6,637 nt of DNA from an uncultured Ruminococcus sp. (GCA_902773395.1 CACYEJ010000188.1:1-6637), one strand, 5' to 3'. Shown: positions 1 to 6,422, counted from the first letter of the stretch. A program made the numbers and translations. The notes: a model not told the origin generated them from the letters alone.

Positions 1-1
1 T

Positions 2-145
2 AAGGATTCCGAAAACGACACGGAAACAAACAAGGATAAAGATTCCGAAAACGACACGGAAACAAACAAGGATAAGGATTCTGAAAGCGACACAGAAACA
101 AATAAGGATAAAGATTCCGAAAACGACACCGATACAAACAGCGAT
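2..145 (+). repeat. Four tandem 36-bp in-frame repeats
   Basis: Units are at 2-37, 38-73, 74-109 and 110-145, each encoding 12 residues. Units 1 and 2 differ at one base (AAG versus AAA in the first codon). Unit 3 differs at several mostly silent positions plus Asn to Ser. Unit 4 diverges at its end (Asp for Glu, Ser for Lys). The base at position 1 is T, which fits the last base of a GAT codon from another upstream unit, so the array probably continues to the left. Because the unit length is a multiple of three, gain or loss of units would change linker length without breaking the frame. Confidence 0.9.
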
Positions 146-391
146 TCCCCTAAGGTAATATATCAGTACGGTGACATTGACGGAGATAACAAGATAACGT
201 CTTATGATTCGTTGTTGGCGCTTAGGCGTTCTGTTAAGCTGGAAGAGTTCGCGCCTCTTGAAGAATTTTTAGCAGATGTAGACGGCAGCGGAGTGATTAC
301 ATCTAAAGACAGTCTTGATATTCTCAGATACTCGGTAGGTTTGAATGTTTCGTCTAATGCAGGACAGAAAACCGAATTTCCTGTAGAATGA
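2..391 (+). CDS. C-terminal part of a secreted-type protein with acidic repeats and a dockerin-like module
   Basis: This gene is cut by the left window edge; 129 residues remain, ending at TGA 389-391. Visible residues 1-48 are four copies of a 12-residue hydrophilic repeat (KDSENDTETNKD and variants), which looks like a flexible linker. Residues 57-115 are a dockerin-like module made of two calcium-binding loop-helix segments: DIDGDNKITSYD (58-69) followed by a helix with LLALRRSV, and DVDGSGVITSKD (92-103) followed by LDILRYSVGL. Loop positions 1, 3, 5, 9 and 12 carry Asp, Asp, Asp/Ser, Thr and Asp, as in type I dockerins. The residues before the last Asp, often the recognition pair in dockerins, are Ser-Tyr and Ser-Lys. 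Known dockerins dock enzymes onto cohesin scaffolds; in Ruminococcaceae such modules also occur on many secreted proteins with unproven partners. The catalytic or adhesive part, and any signal peptide, lie upstream, so the overall function is unknown. Confidence 0.85.
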   Translation, partial: KDSENDTETNKDKDSENDTETNKDKDSESDTETNKDKDSENDTDTNSDSPKVIYQYGDIDGDNKITSYDSLLALRRSVKLEEFAPLEEFLADVDGSGVITSKDSLDILRYSVGLNVSSNAGQKTEFPVE

Positions 392-489
392 CATAAAATA
401 TTTTTTATCTTTAAAAGTCTTTTGCTGTCATGAATTTTTGAGAAAAATTAAGTCGATTATTATTTATTCTTTTATTTACATTTTTCCTC

Positions 490-518
490 TTGTATCAAAA
501 GCAGATTTGTGTTATAAT
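490..518 (+). promoter_or_regulatory. Promoter for the kinase gene
   Basis: TATAAT at 513-518 is a perfect -10 box, preceded by TGT at 510-512, which makes it an extended -10. A partial -35 box, TTGTAT, lies at 490-495 with a 17-base spacer. The surrounding sequence is very AT-rich. Transcription would start near 525, giving a leader of about 57 bases to the GTG at 583. This is sequence matching to the sigma-A consensus only. Confidence 0.75.
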
Positions 519-565
519 CTAAGTTACCGAATTGTAATATTTATTAAAAAGCAGAAAGATGTATG

Positions 566-574
566 AAGGAGGGG
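566..574 (+). promoter_or_regulatory. Ribosome binding site that decides the kinase start
   Basis: AAGGAGGGG at 566-574 is a near-perfect Shine-Dalgarno sequence 8 bases before GTG 583. It lies downstream of the alternative ATG at 559 and so cannot serve it. Ahead of 559 there is only AGAAAG directly against the start, which is weak. Confidence 0.8.
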
Positions 575-582
575 ATCGGACT

Positions 583-2943
583 GTGAGATGTTTTTATTGT
601 ATGGAAGAGTATGATGAAGATCTTGATGTAATATGTCCGTTCTGCGGAAATGATATTGTAGGTCCAACAAATGACAACACCTGTCTGCCTGCGGGTTCGG
701 TCCTAAAGCAGCGTTATGTGCTGGGCAGAGTTCTTGGTGACGGCGGCTTCGGCATTACCTATATCGGCTATGACAAGGCTCTTAAACGTAAGGTGGCTGT
801 AAAAGAGTTTTTTCCGAATGAGTGCGTTACTCGTCAAAAGGGCGAAACTACCGTTACTCCTCTCAGCGGAGAGCGTGGGGAGCGTTATCAGAACGGTTTG
901 AAGAGCTTTCAGGAGGAGGCTCAGCGGCTTGCAAATCTTGGCTCGATTGACGGTGTGGTTAATGTGTACGATGTCTTTGCCGATAACGGCACGGCATATA
1001 TAGTTATGGAGTATTTGAGCGGCGATACGGTTGCTCAAATGGTTGAGAAAAACAGAGTGCTGGGCTTCGGCAGAACTATGAATATTATGGTGCCGGTGCT
1101 GAGAAGCCTTATTAAGGTTCATCAGGCAGGTATCATTCATCGTGATATATCTCCGCAAAATATTATTAAAACTAAAGAAGGCAAAATTGTTCTGATTGAT
1201 TTCGGAGCGGCAAGGCAGAATACTTTCTCTATGTCGAAGAGTATTTCTATTATTCTAAAGCAGGGCTATGCTCCGATTGAACAGTATGACAATAAGCTTG
1301 AACAGAATTCTTGGACTGATGTGTATGCTGTTGCTGCAACAATGTACTATATGCTCACCGGCGTTACACCGGAGTTTGCAAATTCACGATTGCTCAAAGA
1401 TACTCTTTTGCCGGTTTCACAACTGAGAGAAGGTCTTCCGCCGCAGCTTGATGATATTTTAAGTAAGGCTCTTGCTGTCCGCCCTGAGGAGCGTACTCAA
1501 ACAGCACAGGAGCTTCTTGACCAGATTATGACTTTAAAGGACTTTAAGCGTCCTGAAAAGAAAAAACCTAAAAATCCCGATAAGGTGGCAACGGAGCGAA
1601 TTTCCAGAAAGCAGTGGAAATCTTATGTTGAATCAAAACCTTATGAAACTGATAATCCAATTGAAAAGGAATATCAGCCGACTGTAATTACTATTGAAAG
1701 AAAAACAGAACAGAAAACAAAAACGCAAACCCAAACCAAAACAAAAACGAATGAACCGCAAAAACAGCCGCAGCCGCTTGTGCCTGAGAAAAACAAGTCT
1801 AAAGTATCTGTTCCGCTGATTACAGGAATAACAGTTGCTCTTCTTGTGTTGGCTGCACTTGTCGGCGTGGCGTACAATAGAAACAGAACGGTAATTATTC
1901 CTGATTTTGTGGGAATGAATATCAATGAAATTGATACTGAAAATCATGAGGAATTTGACTTTGAGATTATCAAAACCTATTCCCCCGATACAGACCTTGA
2001 TATAGTGGTTAATCAAACGCCGATAGGAAATTCACGAAGAGTGGAAAAAGGTACGCATATTCGCCTGACTGTCAATACAGACGAGTATGAGGTGACTGTG
2101 CCTGTTCTCACAAAGATGACTCAGTCGGTTGCGGAAAACGCACTTAAATCCTTGTACTTGAACAGTGAGGTGGAGATTGTCAACAATGACGATTATGCCG
2201 ACGGAACTGTAGTAAGCACCGAACCGTCAAACGGCAGCAAGGTGACTGTTAATTCTACCGTTAAGCTTTTTATTGCTGAAAACAGCGTTGCAGTGCCGGA
2301 GCTTAGAGGAAAGACTCTTCAGGAGGCTACCGACGAGCTTGTGTCACTGGGGCTTAAAGTTGGTGCAATCGACTACGATTACAGCAACGAGTACGACACC
2401 GGAAGGGTTGCCGGACAGGCTACCGAGCCGGGAATAAAGGTCATTAAGGGTACGGAGATTCCTATTACCATAAGTCAGGGTGAGCCGGTACCGGTGCAGC
2501 TTGACGCAACAATTGACCTTGCCGGACTGAAAACACCTTTTACAATCAGGGTTGAATGTGACGGTATCAATATTTCGGAGCTTGAAAAGAAGAAGTATTC
2601 TTTCCTGTCGGGTTCAACTTATGATATCAGCATAACGAGAAATATTAACGAGGGTGCTAAAGCTGTAGAGGTGTTTATTGATGATGAGCTGTATCAGTCG
2701 TACACCTTTGACTTCGAAAATGCTGTTGTCAGTCTTGACGCTGCTTATGAGGTGAGCGCTTCAAAGACCGCCGTTAAGACGGAAAGCAAAACATCTTCGC
2801 AGGAGGCAGATGTTTCAAGTGCGGCTTCTGTAGAAGAGCCGAGGTCATCGGTGACAAGCAGTGAGGCGGCGAATGAAAGTACCTCTTCTGCGGTGATTTT
2901 TCCGCAGCTAAGTTCAGAGATAACAAGCGAAAAAAGCGAGTAG
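583..2943 (+). CDS. Membrane Ser/Thr protein kinase with N-terminal zinc ribbon and extracellular PASTA domains
   Basis: Predicted 786-residue receptor-like kinase; residue numbers are from GTG 583. Residues 3-21 hold a zinc-ribbon motif (C3, C6, C18, C21). The kinase domain spans about 45-315: glycine loop GDGGFG (52-57), ATP-anchoring K74, catalytic D188 and N193 in HRDISPQN, DFG at 206-208, APIEQY at 230-235, D246 and R304. A charged linker rich in Lys, Thr and Gln (about 373-404) leads to one membrane helix (408-431). Three PASTA repeats follow at about 437-498, 504-566 and 569-632, then an unassigned domain (633-727) and a Ser/Thr/Glu-rich tail. PASTA domains of PrkC/Stk kinases sense cell-wall fragments, so the outside part probably does the same. 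The catalytic loop has Ser190 where most Ser/Thr kinases have Lys, and the activation segment (KQGYAPIEQY) differs from PrkC's YLSPEQ type. With no prpC or rsgA beside it, I do not call it prkC. ATG 559 would add eight residues. The gene has its own promoter and no operon partner in view. Confidence 0.92.
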   Translation: MRCFYCMEEYDEDLDVICPFCGNDIVGPTNDNTCLPAGSVLKQRYVLGRVLGDGGFGITYIGYDKALKRKVAVKEFFPNECVTRQKGETTVTPLSGERGERYQNGLKSFQEEAQRLANLGSIDGVVNVYDVFADNGTAYIVMEYLSGDTVAQMVEKNRVLGFGRTMNIMVPVLRSLIKVHQAGIIHRDISPQNIIKTKEGKIVLIDFGAARQNTFSMSKSISIILKQGYAPIEQYDNKLEQNSWTDVYAVAATMYYMLTGVTPEFANSRLLKDTLLPVSQLREGLPPQLDDILSKALAVRPEERTQTAQELLDQIMTLKDFKRPEKKKPKNPDKVATERISRKQWKSYVESKPYETDNPIEKEYQPTVITIERKTEQKTKTQTQTKTKTNEPQKQPQPLVPEKNKSKVSVPLITGITVALLVLAALVGVAYNRNRTVIIPDFVGMNINEIDTENHEEFDFEIIKTYSPDTDLDIVVNQTPIGNSRRVEKGTHIRLTVNTDEYEVTVPVLTKMTQSVAENALKSLYLNSEVEIVNNDDYADGTVVSTEPSNGSKVTVNSTVKLFIAENSVAVPELRGKTLQEATDELVSLGLKVGAIDYDYSNEYDTGRVAGQATEPGIKVIKGTEIPITISQGEPVPVQLDATIDLAGLKTPFTIRVECDGINISELEKKKYSFLSGSTYDISITRNINEGAKAVEVFIDDELYQSYTFDFENAVVSLDAAYEVSASKTAVKTESKTSSQEADVSSAASVEEPRSSVTSSEAANESTSSAVIFPQLSSEITSEKSE

Positions 2944-2964
2944 TTTATCCATAGTTGTGCAGCT

Positions 2965-3016
2965 AAAAAAAATTTTTTCAAAACCTATTGACAATTAGAT
3001 TTTTAAGTGATAAAAT
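2965..3016 (+). promoter_or_regulatory. Strong promoter of the trp operon with UP-like A/T tract
   Basis: A perfect -35 box TTGACA (2988-2993) is separated by 17 bases from the -10 box TAAAAT (3011-3016), which has an extended TGA at 3008-3010. Directly upstream, eight A followed by six T (2965-2978) and then CAAAA (2979-2983) sit where an UP element would contact the RNA polymerase alpha subunits. The start point should be near 3023, just before the T-box leader. The nearly consensus make-up suggests constant strong initiation, with control left to the T-box. Confidence 0.85.
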
Positions 3017-3039
3017 GATAATCACAATAAAATATTAAA

Positions 3040-3334
3040 CCGTTGAGGCGAAGATAAAAATAGGATTAAAGAACGCACAGAGAGCTTGGGGCGCTGAGAG
3101 CCGAGCCGTTACTGCTTATTAAATGGATCGCTGAGGGCATCGTCAAAGGCTGTATTATATTTTTTGCGGCTTAGTATTCGGTGACGTGTTGGCTTACGTT
3201 AGTAGTCGGGAATATGTTAGTATTCCGCAGAGTGTGCGATATTTTATATCGTGAATCAAGGTGGCACCACGGATTTTTTATATGAAATTTTCCGTCCTTG
3301 ACAGATTTGTAATAGTCTGTCAAGGGCTTTTTTT
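3040..3334 (+). promoter_or_regulatory. T-box riboswitch responding to tRNA-Trp (trpEGD leader)
   Basis: This RNA leader senses uncharged tRNA-Trp and controls read-through into trpE. Stem I closes between CC.TTGA (3040-3046) and TCAA.GG (3143-3149). It contains the conserved AGAGAG (3079-3084) and GCTG (3093-3096) elements. The likely specifier is TGG at 3124-3126, the Trp codon, followed by the usual purine A. A hairpin CGATAT/ATATCG (3237-3251) fits Stem III. The T-box core, AAGGTGGCACCACGG, is at 3258-3272. In the antiterminator AAGG (3258-3261) pairs with CCTT (3296-3299) and ACGGA (3269-3273) with TCCGT (3291-3295), leaving the seven-base bulge UGGCACC. UGGC (3262-3265) is complementary to GCCA, the 3' end expected of bacterial tRNA-Trp with discriminator G. 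The CCTT strand is also part of the terminator, so the two folds exclude each other. Pairings were worked out by eye. Confidence 0.93.
3294..3334 (+). terminator. Intrinsic terminator of the T-box (attenuator)
   Basis: CCTTGACAGA (3296-3305) pairs perfectly with TCTGTCAAGG (3316-3325), extended by a G-C and a U-G pair (3294-3295 with 3326-3327). The ten-base loop is 3306-3315 and seven T follow at 3328-3334. It should form when tRNA-Trp is charged, stopping transcription 34 bases before the trpE ATG. Its 5' arm shares 3294-3299 with the antiterminator. Confidence 0.93.
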
Positions 3335-3352
3335 ATTACCTTACGGACGATT

Positions 3353-3360
3353 AAAGGAGG
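3353..3360 (+). promoter_or_regulatory. Ribosome binding site that decides the trpE start
   Basis: AAAGGAGG lies 8 bases before ATG 3369 and directly after the T-box terminator. It shows that translation begins at 3369 and not at the in-frame GTG at 3261, which is part of the T-box core. Confidence 0.92.
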
Positions 3361-3368
3361 TTGTTTTT

Positions 3369-4829
3369 ATGAAATTTTATCCCACAAAAGAGCAGGCTTT
3401 TAAGCTTGCGGAGAATGAGGAGTTTAAATCTATTCCGCTTACGCTTACTGAACCTTGTCATATTTCCGAAACGGAAATTTATCAGATTCTCAAAAACATA
3501 AGTCACAACGTTTTTATTCTGGACTCAGCCGAGAAAAATACCACCAACGGACGATATACTTTTTTAGGCTTTGATCCGTCCTTAGAGCTTACGTGCCGCA
3601 ACGGCAAAGTTAGGCTTCGCTCAGGTACAGACCTCACTTTTGAAAATGCCGACCCTAAATATTATATCCGTAAAATCCTAAGCGAAAATAAGTCGCCTAA
3701 GCTCTCGGAGCTGCCCCCGTTTACAGGAGGATTAGTAGGATATTTTGCATTTGATTTTATCAAGTACAGCGAGCCGCATCTCAAATTCGATATACTCGAT
3801 GAGGAGAAATTCTGCGATGTTGACCTTATGCTTTTTAATAAAGTGATTGCGATTGACAACGAAAAGAACGAAATTATCTTCATCACAAATGTGAAAACAG
3901 ACGATTTCGAAACTAACTACAACAAAGCAGTTCTTGACCTTAAAATGATGTCACTAACTCTTACAGACGTTGAACCGAAAATTGAAGAAATTGGCAAACT
4001 CGCCGAGCCGCTCACACCGCTTTTCGATAAAGAAGCATTTTGCGAAATGGTAGAAAATGCTAAGCACCGCATTTACGAGGGGGATATCTTTCAGGTTGTT
4101 CTGTCAAACAGGCTTGCGGCAAAATATGAGGGCAGTTTGTTCTACACCTATTGCAGACTTCGTACAGCGAACCCCTCTCCTTATATGTTCTATTTTTCGA
4201 GCGACGATGTTGAGATAGCCGGAGCGTCACCCGAAACTCTCGTAAAGCTAAACGACAGCACAGTTACCACATATCCGCTTGCAGGCACACGCCCTAGAGG
4301 CAAAACATATGATGAAGATATCGCTCTCGAAAAGGAGCTTCTTTCAGACGAAAAGGAGCTTGCGGAGCATAATATGCTGGTTGACCTAGGCAGAAATGAT
4401 TTGGGTAAGATTTCAGACTTTGGCACGGTCAAGGTTGATAAGTATATGAACATCGAACGCTATTCACACGTAATGCACATTGGTTCTGCTGTAAGCGGCA
4501 GACTTCGTGAGGACTGCGATGCTTTGGACGCTATAAGCGCGGTGCTTCCGGCAGGTACTCTTTCAGGCGCGCCAAAGCTTAAAGCCTGCGAGATTATCAG
4601 TGAGAGCGAAAACAATAAGCGTGGCATTTACGGCGGTGCAATCGGCTACCTTGCTTTTAACGGCGACATGGATACCTGCATAGCAATCCGACTTGCCTTC
4701 AAAAAGAATGGCAGAGTTTTCGTTCGTTCGGGTGCCGGAATTGTTGCAGACTCAGTGCCGGAAAACGAGTACAACGAATGTATCAACAAGGCTAAAGCAG
4801 TAGTAAACGCACTGGAGGTGGCAGAATAA
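3369..4829 (+). CDS. trpE: Anthranilate synthase component I
   Basis: TrpE converts chorismate to anthranilate, using ammonia supplied by TrpG, in the first committed step of tryptophan synthesis in the cytoplasm. The product from ATG 3369 is 486 residues, normal for the family. The N-terminal region carries LDSAEKN (51-57), matching the LLES-type feedback motif, and NPSPYMFYF (268-276) matches the other side of the tryptophan pocket, so feedback inhibition is likely. The chorismate-binding domain covers about 217-475, with GASPE (285-289), PLAGTRPRG (303-311), the H334 to G346 stretch ending in LVDLGRNDLG, SHVMH (366-370), PAGTLSGAPK (394-403) and RSGAGIVADS (453-462). All catalytic and metal-binding motifs appear intact. 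PabB is the close alternative, but the Trp T-box upstream and trpG-trpD downstream settle the role. The frame is open upstream to GTG 3261, which would add 36 residues encoded by T-box and terminator sequence; this start is rejected. Its stop overlaps the trpG start by one base (TAATG). Confidence 0.97.
   Translation: MKFYPTKEQAFKLAENEEFKSIPLTLTEPCHISETEIYQILKNISHNVFILDSAEKNTTNGRYTFLGFDPSLELTCRNGKVRLRSGTDLTFENADPKYYIRKILSENKSPKLSELPPFTGGLVGYFAFDFIKYSEPHLKFDILDEEKFCDVDLMLFNKVIAIDNEKNEIIFITNVKTDDFETNYNKAVLDLKMMSLTLTDVEPKIEEIGKLAEPLTPLFDKEAFCEMVENAKHRIYEGDIFQVVLSNRLAAKYEGSLFYTYCRLRTANPSPYMFYFSSDDVEIAGASPETLVKLNDSTVTTYPLAGTRPRGKTYDEDIALEKELLSDEKELAEHNMLVDLGRNDLGKISDFGTVKVDKYMNIERYSHVMHIGSAVSGRLREDCDALDAISAVLPAGTLSGAPKLKACEIISESENNKRGIYGGAIGYLAFNGDMDTCIAIRLAFKKNGRVFVRSGAGIVADSVPENEYNECINKAKAVVNALEVAE
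4814..4818 (+). promoter_or_regulatory. Ribosome binding site of trpG inside the end of trpE
   Basis: GGAGG sits 10 bases before ATG 4829, inside the last trpE codons. Together with the TAATG stop-start overlap it points to translational coupling of the two anthranilate synthase subunits, which are needed in equal amounts. Confidence 0.8.
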
Positions 4830-5401
4830 TGATTTTACTGATTGACAATTACGACAGCTTTTCATATAACCTGTATCAGGCGATAGGTGCAATTAATCCC
4901 GATATTAAGGTAATCCGCAACGACGCTATGACGGTTGAGGAGATTGAAGCTCTAGGTCCAACGCATATAATTCTATCTCCCGGACCGGGCAGACCACGTG
5001 ATGCAGGCGTGTGTATTGATGTGGTGAAGAAACTGTATACAAAATTTCCTATTCTTGGAGTATGCTTGGGTCATCAGTCTATTTGTGAAGCGTTCGGGGC
5101 AAATGTGACGTATGCAAAAAAACTTTTTCACGGAAAATCTTCCAATGTAAAAATTGTGAATGACCCGATATTCACATCACTTCACAATCCGGTTCAGGTT
5201 GCAAGATATCATTCATTGGCGGCAGAGAGAAACAACTTCCCCGAATCACTGGAGATTATCGCTGAAACGGACGACGGCGAAATTATGGCAGTAAGGCATA
5301 AGGAATATCCAGTTTATGGATTACAATTTCACCCTGAGTCAATATTGACTCCGCAGGGCAGCACTATTATAAAGAATTTTCTGGAGGTAACATCAAAATG
5401 A
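4829..5401 (+). CDS. trpG: Anthranilate synthase component II, glutamine amidotransferase
   Basis: TrpG hydrolyses glutamine and passes ammonia to TrpE in the anthranilate synthase complex. At 190 residues it is a stand-alone class I amidotransferase of usual length, beginning with the typical ILLIDNYDSFSYNL (2-15). The oxyanion region LSPGPGRP is at 49-56. The nucleophile C79 lies in GVCLGHQ (77-83), the conserved YHSL is at 127-130, and H168 and E170 in FHPES complete the catalytic triad. No domain is missing. It is not fused to TrpD, unlike the enterobacterial protein. In some bacteria one amidotransferase also serves PabB for folate synthesis; whether this one does cannot be told here. 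It overlaps trpE by one base and trpD by four bases (ATGA), so it is the middle gene of a tight operon. Confidence 0.97.
   Translation: MILLIDNYDSFSYNLYQAIGAINPDIKVIRNDAMTVEEIEALGPTHIILSPGPGRPRDAGVCIDVVKKLYTKFPILGVCLGHQSICEAFGANVTYAKKLFHGKSSNVKIVNDPIFTSLHNPVQVARYHSLAAERNNFPESLEIIAETDDGEIMAVRHKEYPVYGLQFHPESILTPQGSTIIKNFLEVTSK
5383..5387 (+). promoter_or_regulatory. Ribosome binding site of trpD inside the end of trpG
   Basis: GGAGG lies 10 bases before ATG 5398, within the last trpG codons, the same arrangement as at the trpE-trpG junction. With the ATGA overlap this suggests coupled or re-initiated translation. Confidence 0.8.
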
Positions 5402-6402
5402 TTAAAGAAGCAATTATCGAACTTTCAAATAAACAAGACCTTTCACCCGAAGAAGTAGAGCAGGTTATGGACGAAATCATGAGCGGTCAGACTGAGCAGG
5501 TACAAACTGCCGCTTACCTTGTTGCGCTTGCAATGAAAGGCGAAACTATTGACGAAATTGTTGCGTCTGCAAAGGGCATGAGAAAACACGCTACACAGCT
5601 TCAAAGCGACAAGGAGCTTTTGGAGATTGTAGGTACAGGCGGCGACCGTTCAAACTCTTTCAACATTTCCACTACATCGTCTATAGTGCTGGCGGCGGCA
5701 GGCATAAACGTTGCAAAGCATGGCAATCGTGCAGCGTCAAGCAAGAGCGGTGCGGCAGACGTTCTGGAGGCACTCGGCGTAAACATCAGAATTGACCCTG
5801 ATAAAAACGTAGAGGTTCTCAATAAGACAGGAATTTGTTTCCTGTTTGCTCAGACGTATCACTCTGCTATGAAGTACGTAGGTCCGGTGAGAAAAGAGCT
5901 GGGTATCCGCACGGTGTTTAACATTTTAGGCCCTCTCACAAATCCGGCAAATGCAACTATGCAGGTAATGGGCGTATACAGTGCAGACCTTGTTGAGCCA
6001 ATGGCAAAGGTGCTTTACAAGCTGGGCGTTACAAAGGGAATGGTTGTATACGGTACGGACGGACTGGACGAGATTTCCGCAAGTGCAAAGACATTGGTTT
6101 GTGAGATTAATCACGGTGATTTCAAAACTTATGAGCTTGACCCAAGAGATTACGGCTTTGAGCTTTGCGAGAAGTCGGAGCTTGTAGGCGGAACTCCTGA
6201 GGAAAACGCACAGATTACAAAGGATATCCTAAGCGGTGTAAAGGGTGCAAAGAGAAATGCAGTTGTGCTGAATGCTGCGGCAGGTTTGCACGTAGCTAAG
6301 GGTATTGATTTTGGTGACGCTGTAAAAGAAGCAGAGGAAACTATTGACAGCGGCAAAGCTCTTGCGAAGCTTGATGAGTTTATTAAGGCTACCAACGAAT
6401 AA
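5398..6402 (+). CDS. trpD: Anthranilate phosphoribosyltransferase
   Basis: TrpD joins anthranilate to phosphoribosyl pyrophosphate (PRPP), giving N-(5-phosphoribosyl)-anthranilate, the second step of the pathway. The 334-residue product is full length for the family. An N-terminal helical domain (about 1-70) contains SGQTEQVQTAAYLVAL (29-44). The catalytic domain has the PRPP loop VGTGGDRSNSFNIST (78-92), KHGNRAASSKSGAADVLEALG-type sequence at 107-127 for PRPP and anthranilate binding, RKELGIRTVFNILGPLTNP at 165-183, and the acidic magnesium motif DGLDE (221-225). All key motifs are present. Its start overlaps the trpG stop by four bases. The next trp gene in many Firmicutes operons, trpC, does not follow within the visible 235 bases, so the transcript may end after trpD or pass on to an unrelated gene. 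Confidence 0.97.
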   Translation: MIKEAIIELSNKQDLSPEEVEQVMDEIMSGQTEQVQTAAYLVALAMKGETIDEIVASAKGMRKHATQLQSDKELLEIVGTGGDRSNSFNISTTSSIVLAAAGINVAKHGNRAASSKSGAADVLEALGVNIRIDPDKNVEVLNKTGICFLFAQTYHSAMKYVGPVRKELGIRTVFNILGPLTNPANATMQVMGVYSADLVEPMAKVLYKLGVTKGMVVYGTDGLDEISASAKTLVCEINHGDFKTYELDPRDYGFELCEKSELVGGTPEENAQITKDILSGVKGAKRNAVVLNAAAGLHVAKGIDFGDAVKEAEETIDSGKALAKLDEFIKATNE

Positions 6403-6422
6403 TTATTATGTTTTGTAATGTT

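Noticed and set aside
391..449. AT-only inverted repeats after the dockerin-like gene (393-398 with 403-408; 433-439 with 443-449; 388-393 with 426-431) as terminators
   Set aside because: The first two stems contain only A-T pairs, the third has a loop of more than 30 bases, and none is followed by a proper T-run. Termination there is possible but not supported.
703..1158. Minus-strand open frame opposite the kinase domain
   Set aside because: The + strand encodes an intact kinase with all motifs in this stretch; the opposite frame has no recognisable motif and is a by-product of codon bias. The same holds for the minus-strand frames opposite the linker and tail of the kinase gene (1633-2016, 2745-2981) and opposite trpE and trpD.
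583..2943. Naming the kinase prkC
   Set aside because: The zinc ribbon, the HRDIS loop, the different activation segment and the absence of prpC/rsgA neighbours make orthology uncertain, although the membrane and PASTA layout is the same.
2965..2978. A8T6 tract as a terminator of the kinase gene
   Set aside because: There is no GC-containing stem; the position just before a perfect TTGACA box makes an UP element more likely.
3369..5401. pabB and pabA for the aminase pair
   Set aside because: The tRNA-Trp T-box upstream, the overlapping trpD downstream and the tryptophan-pocket motifs in the large subunit favour trpE and trpG.
5981..6187. Plus-strand overlapping frame inside trpD
   Set aside because: It lies wholly within the conserved trpD sequence in another frame, without a ribosome binding site or recognisable product.
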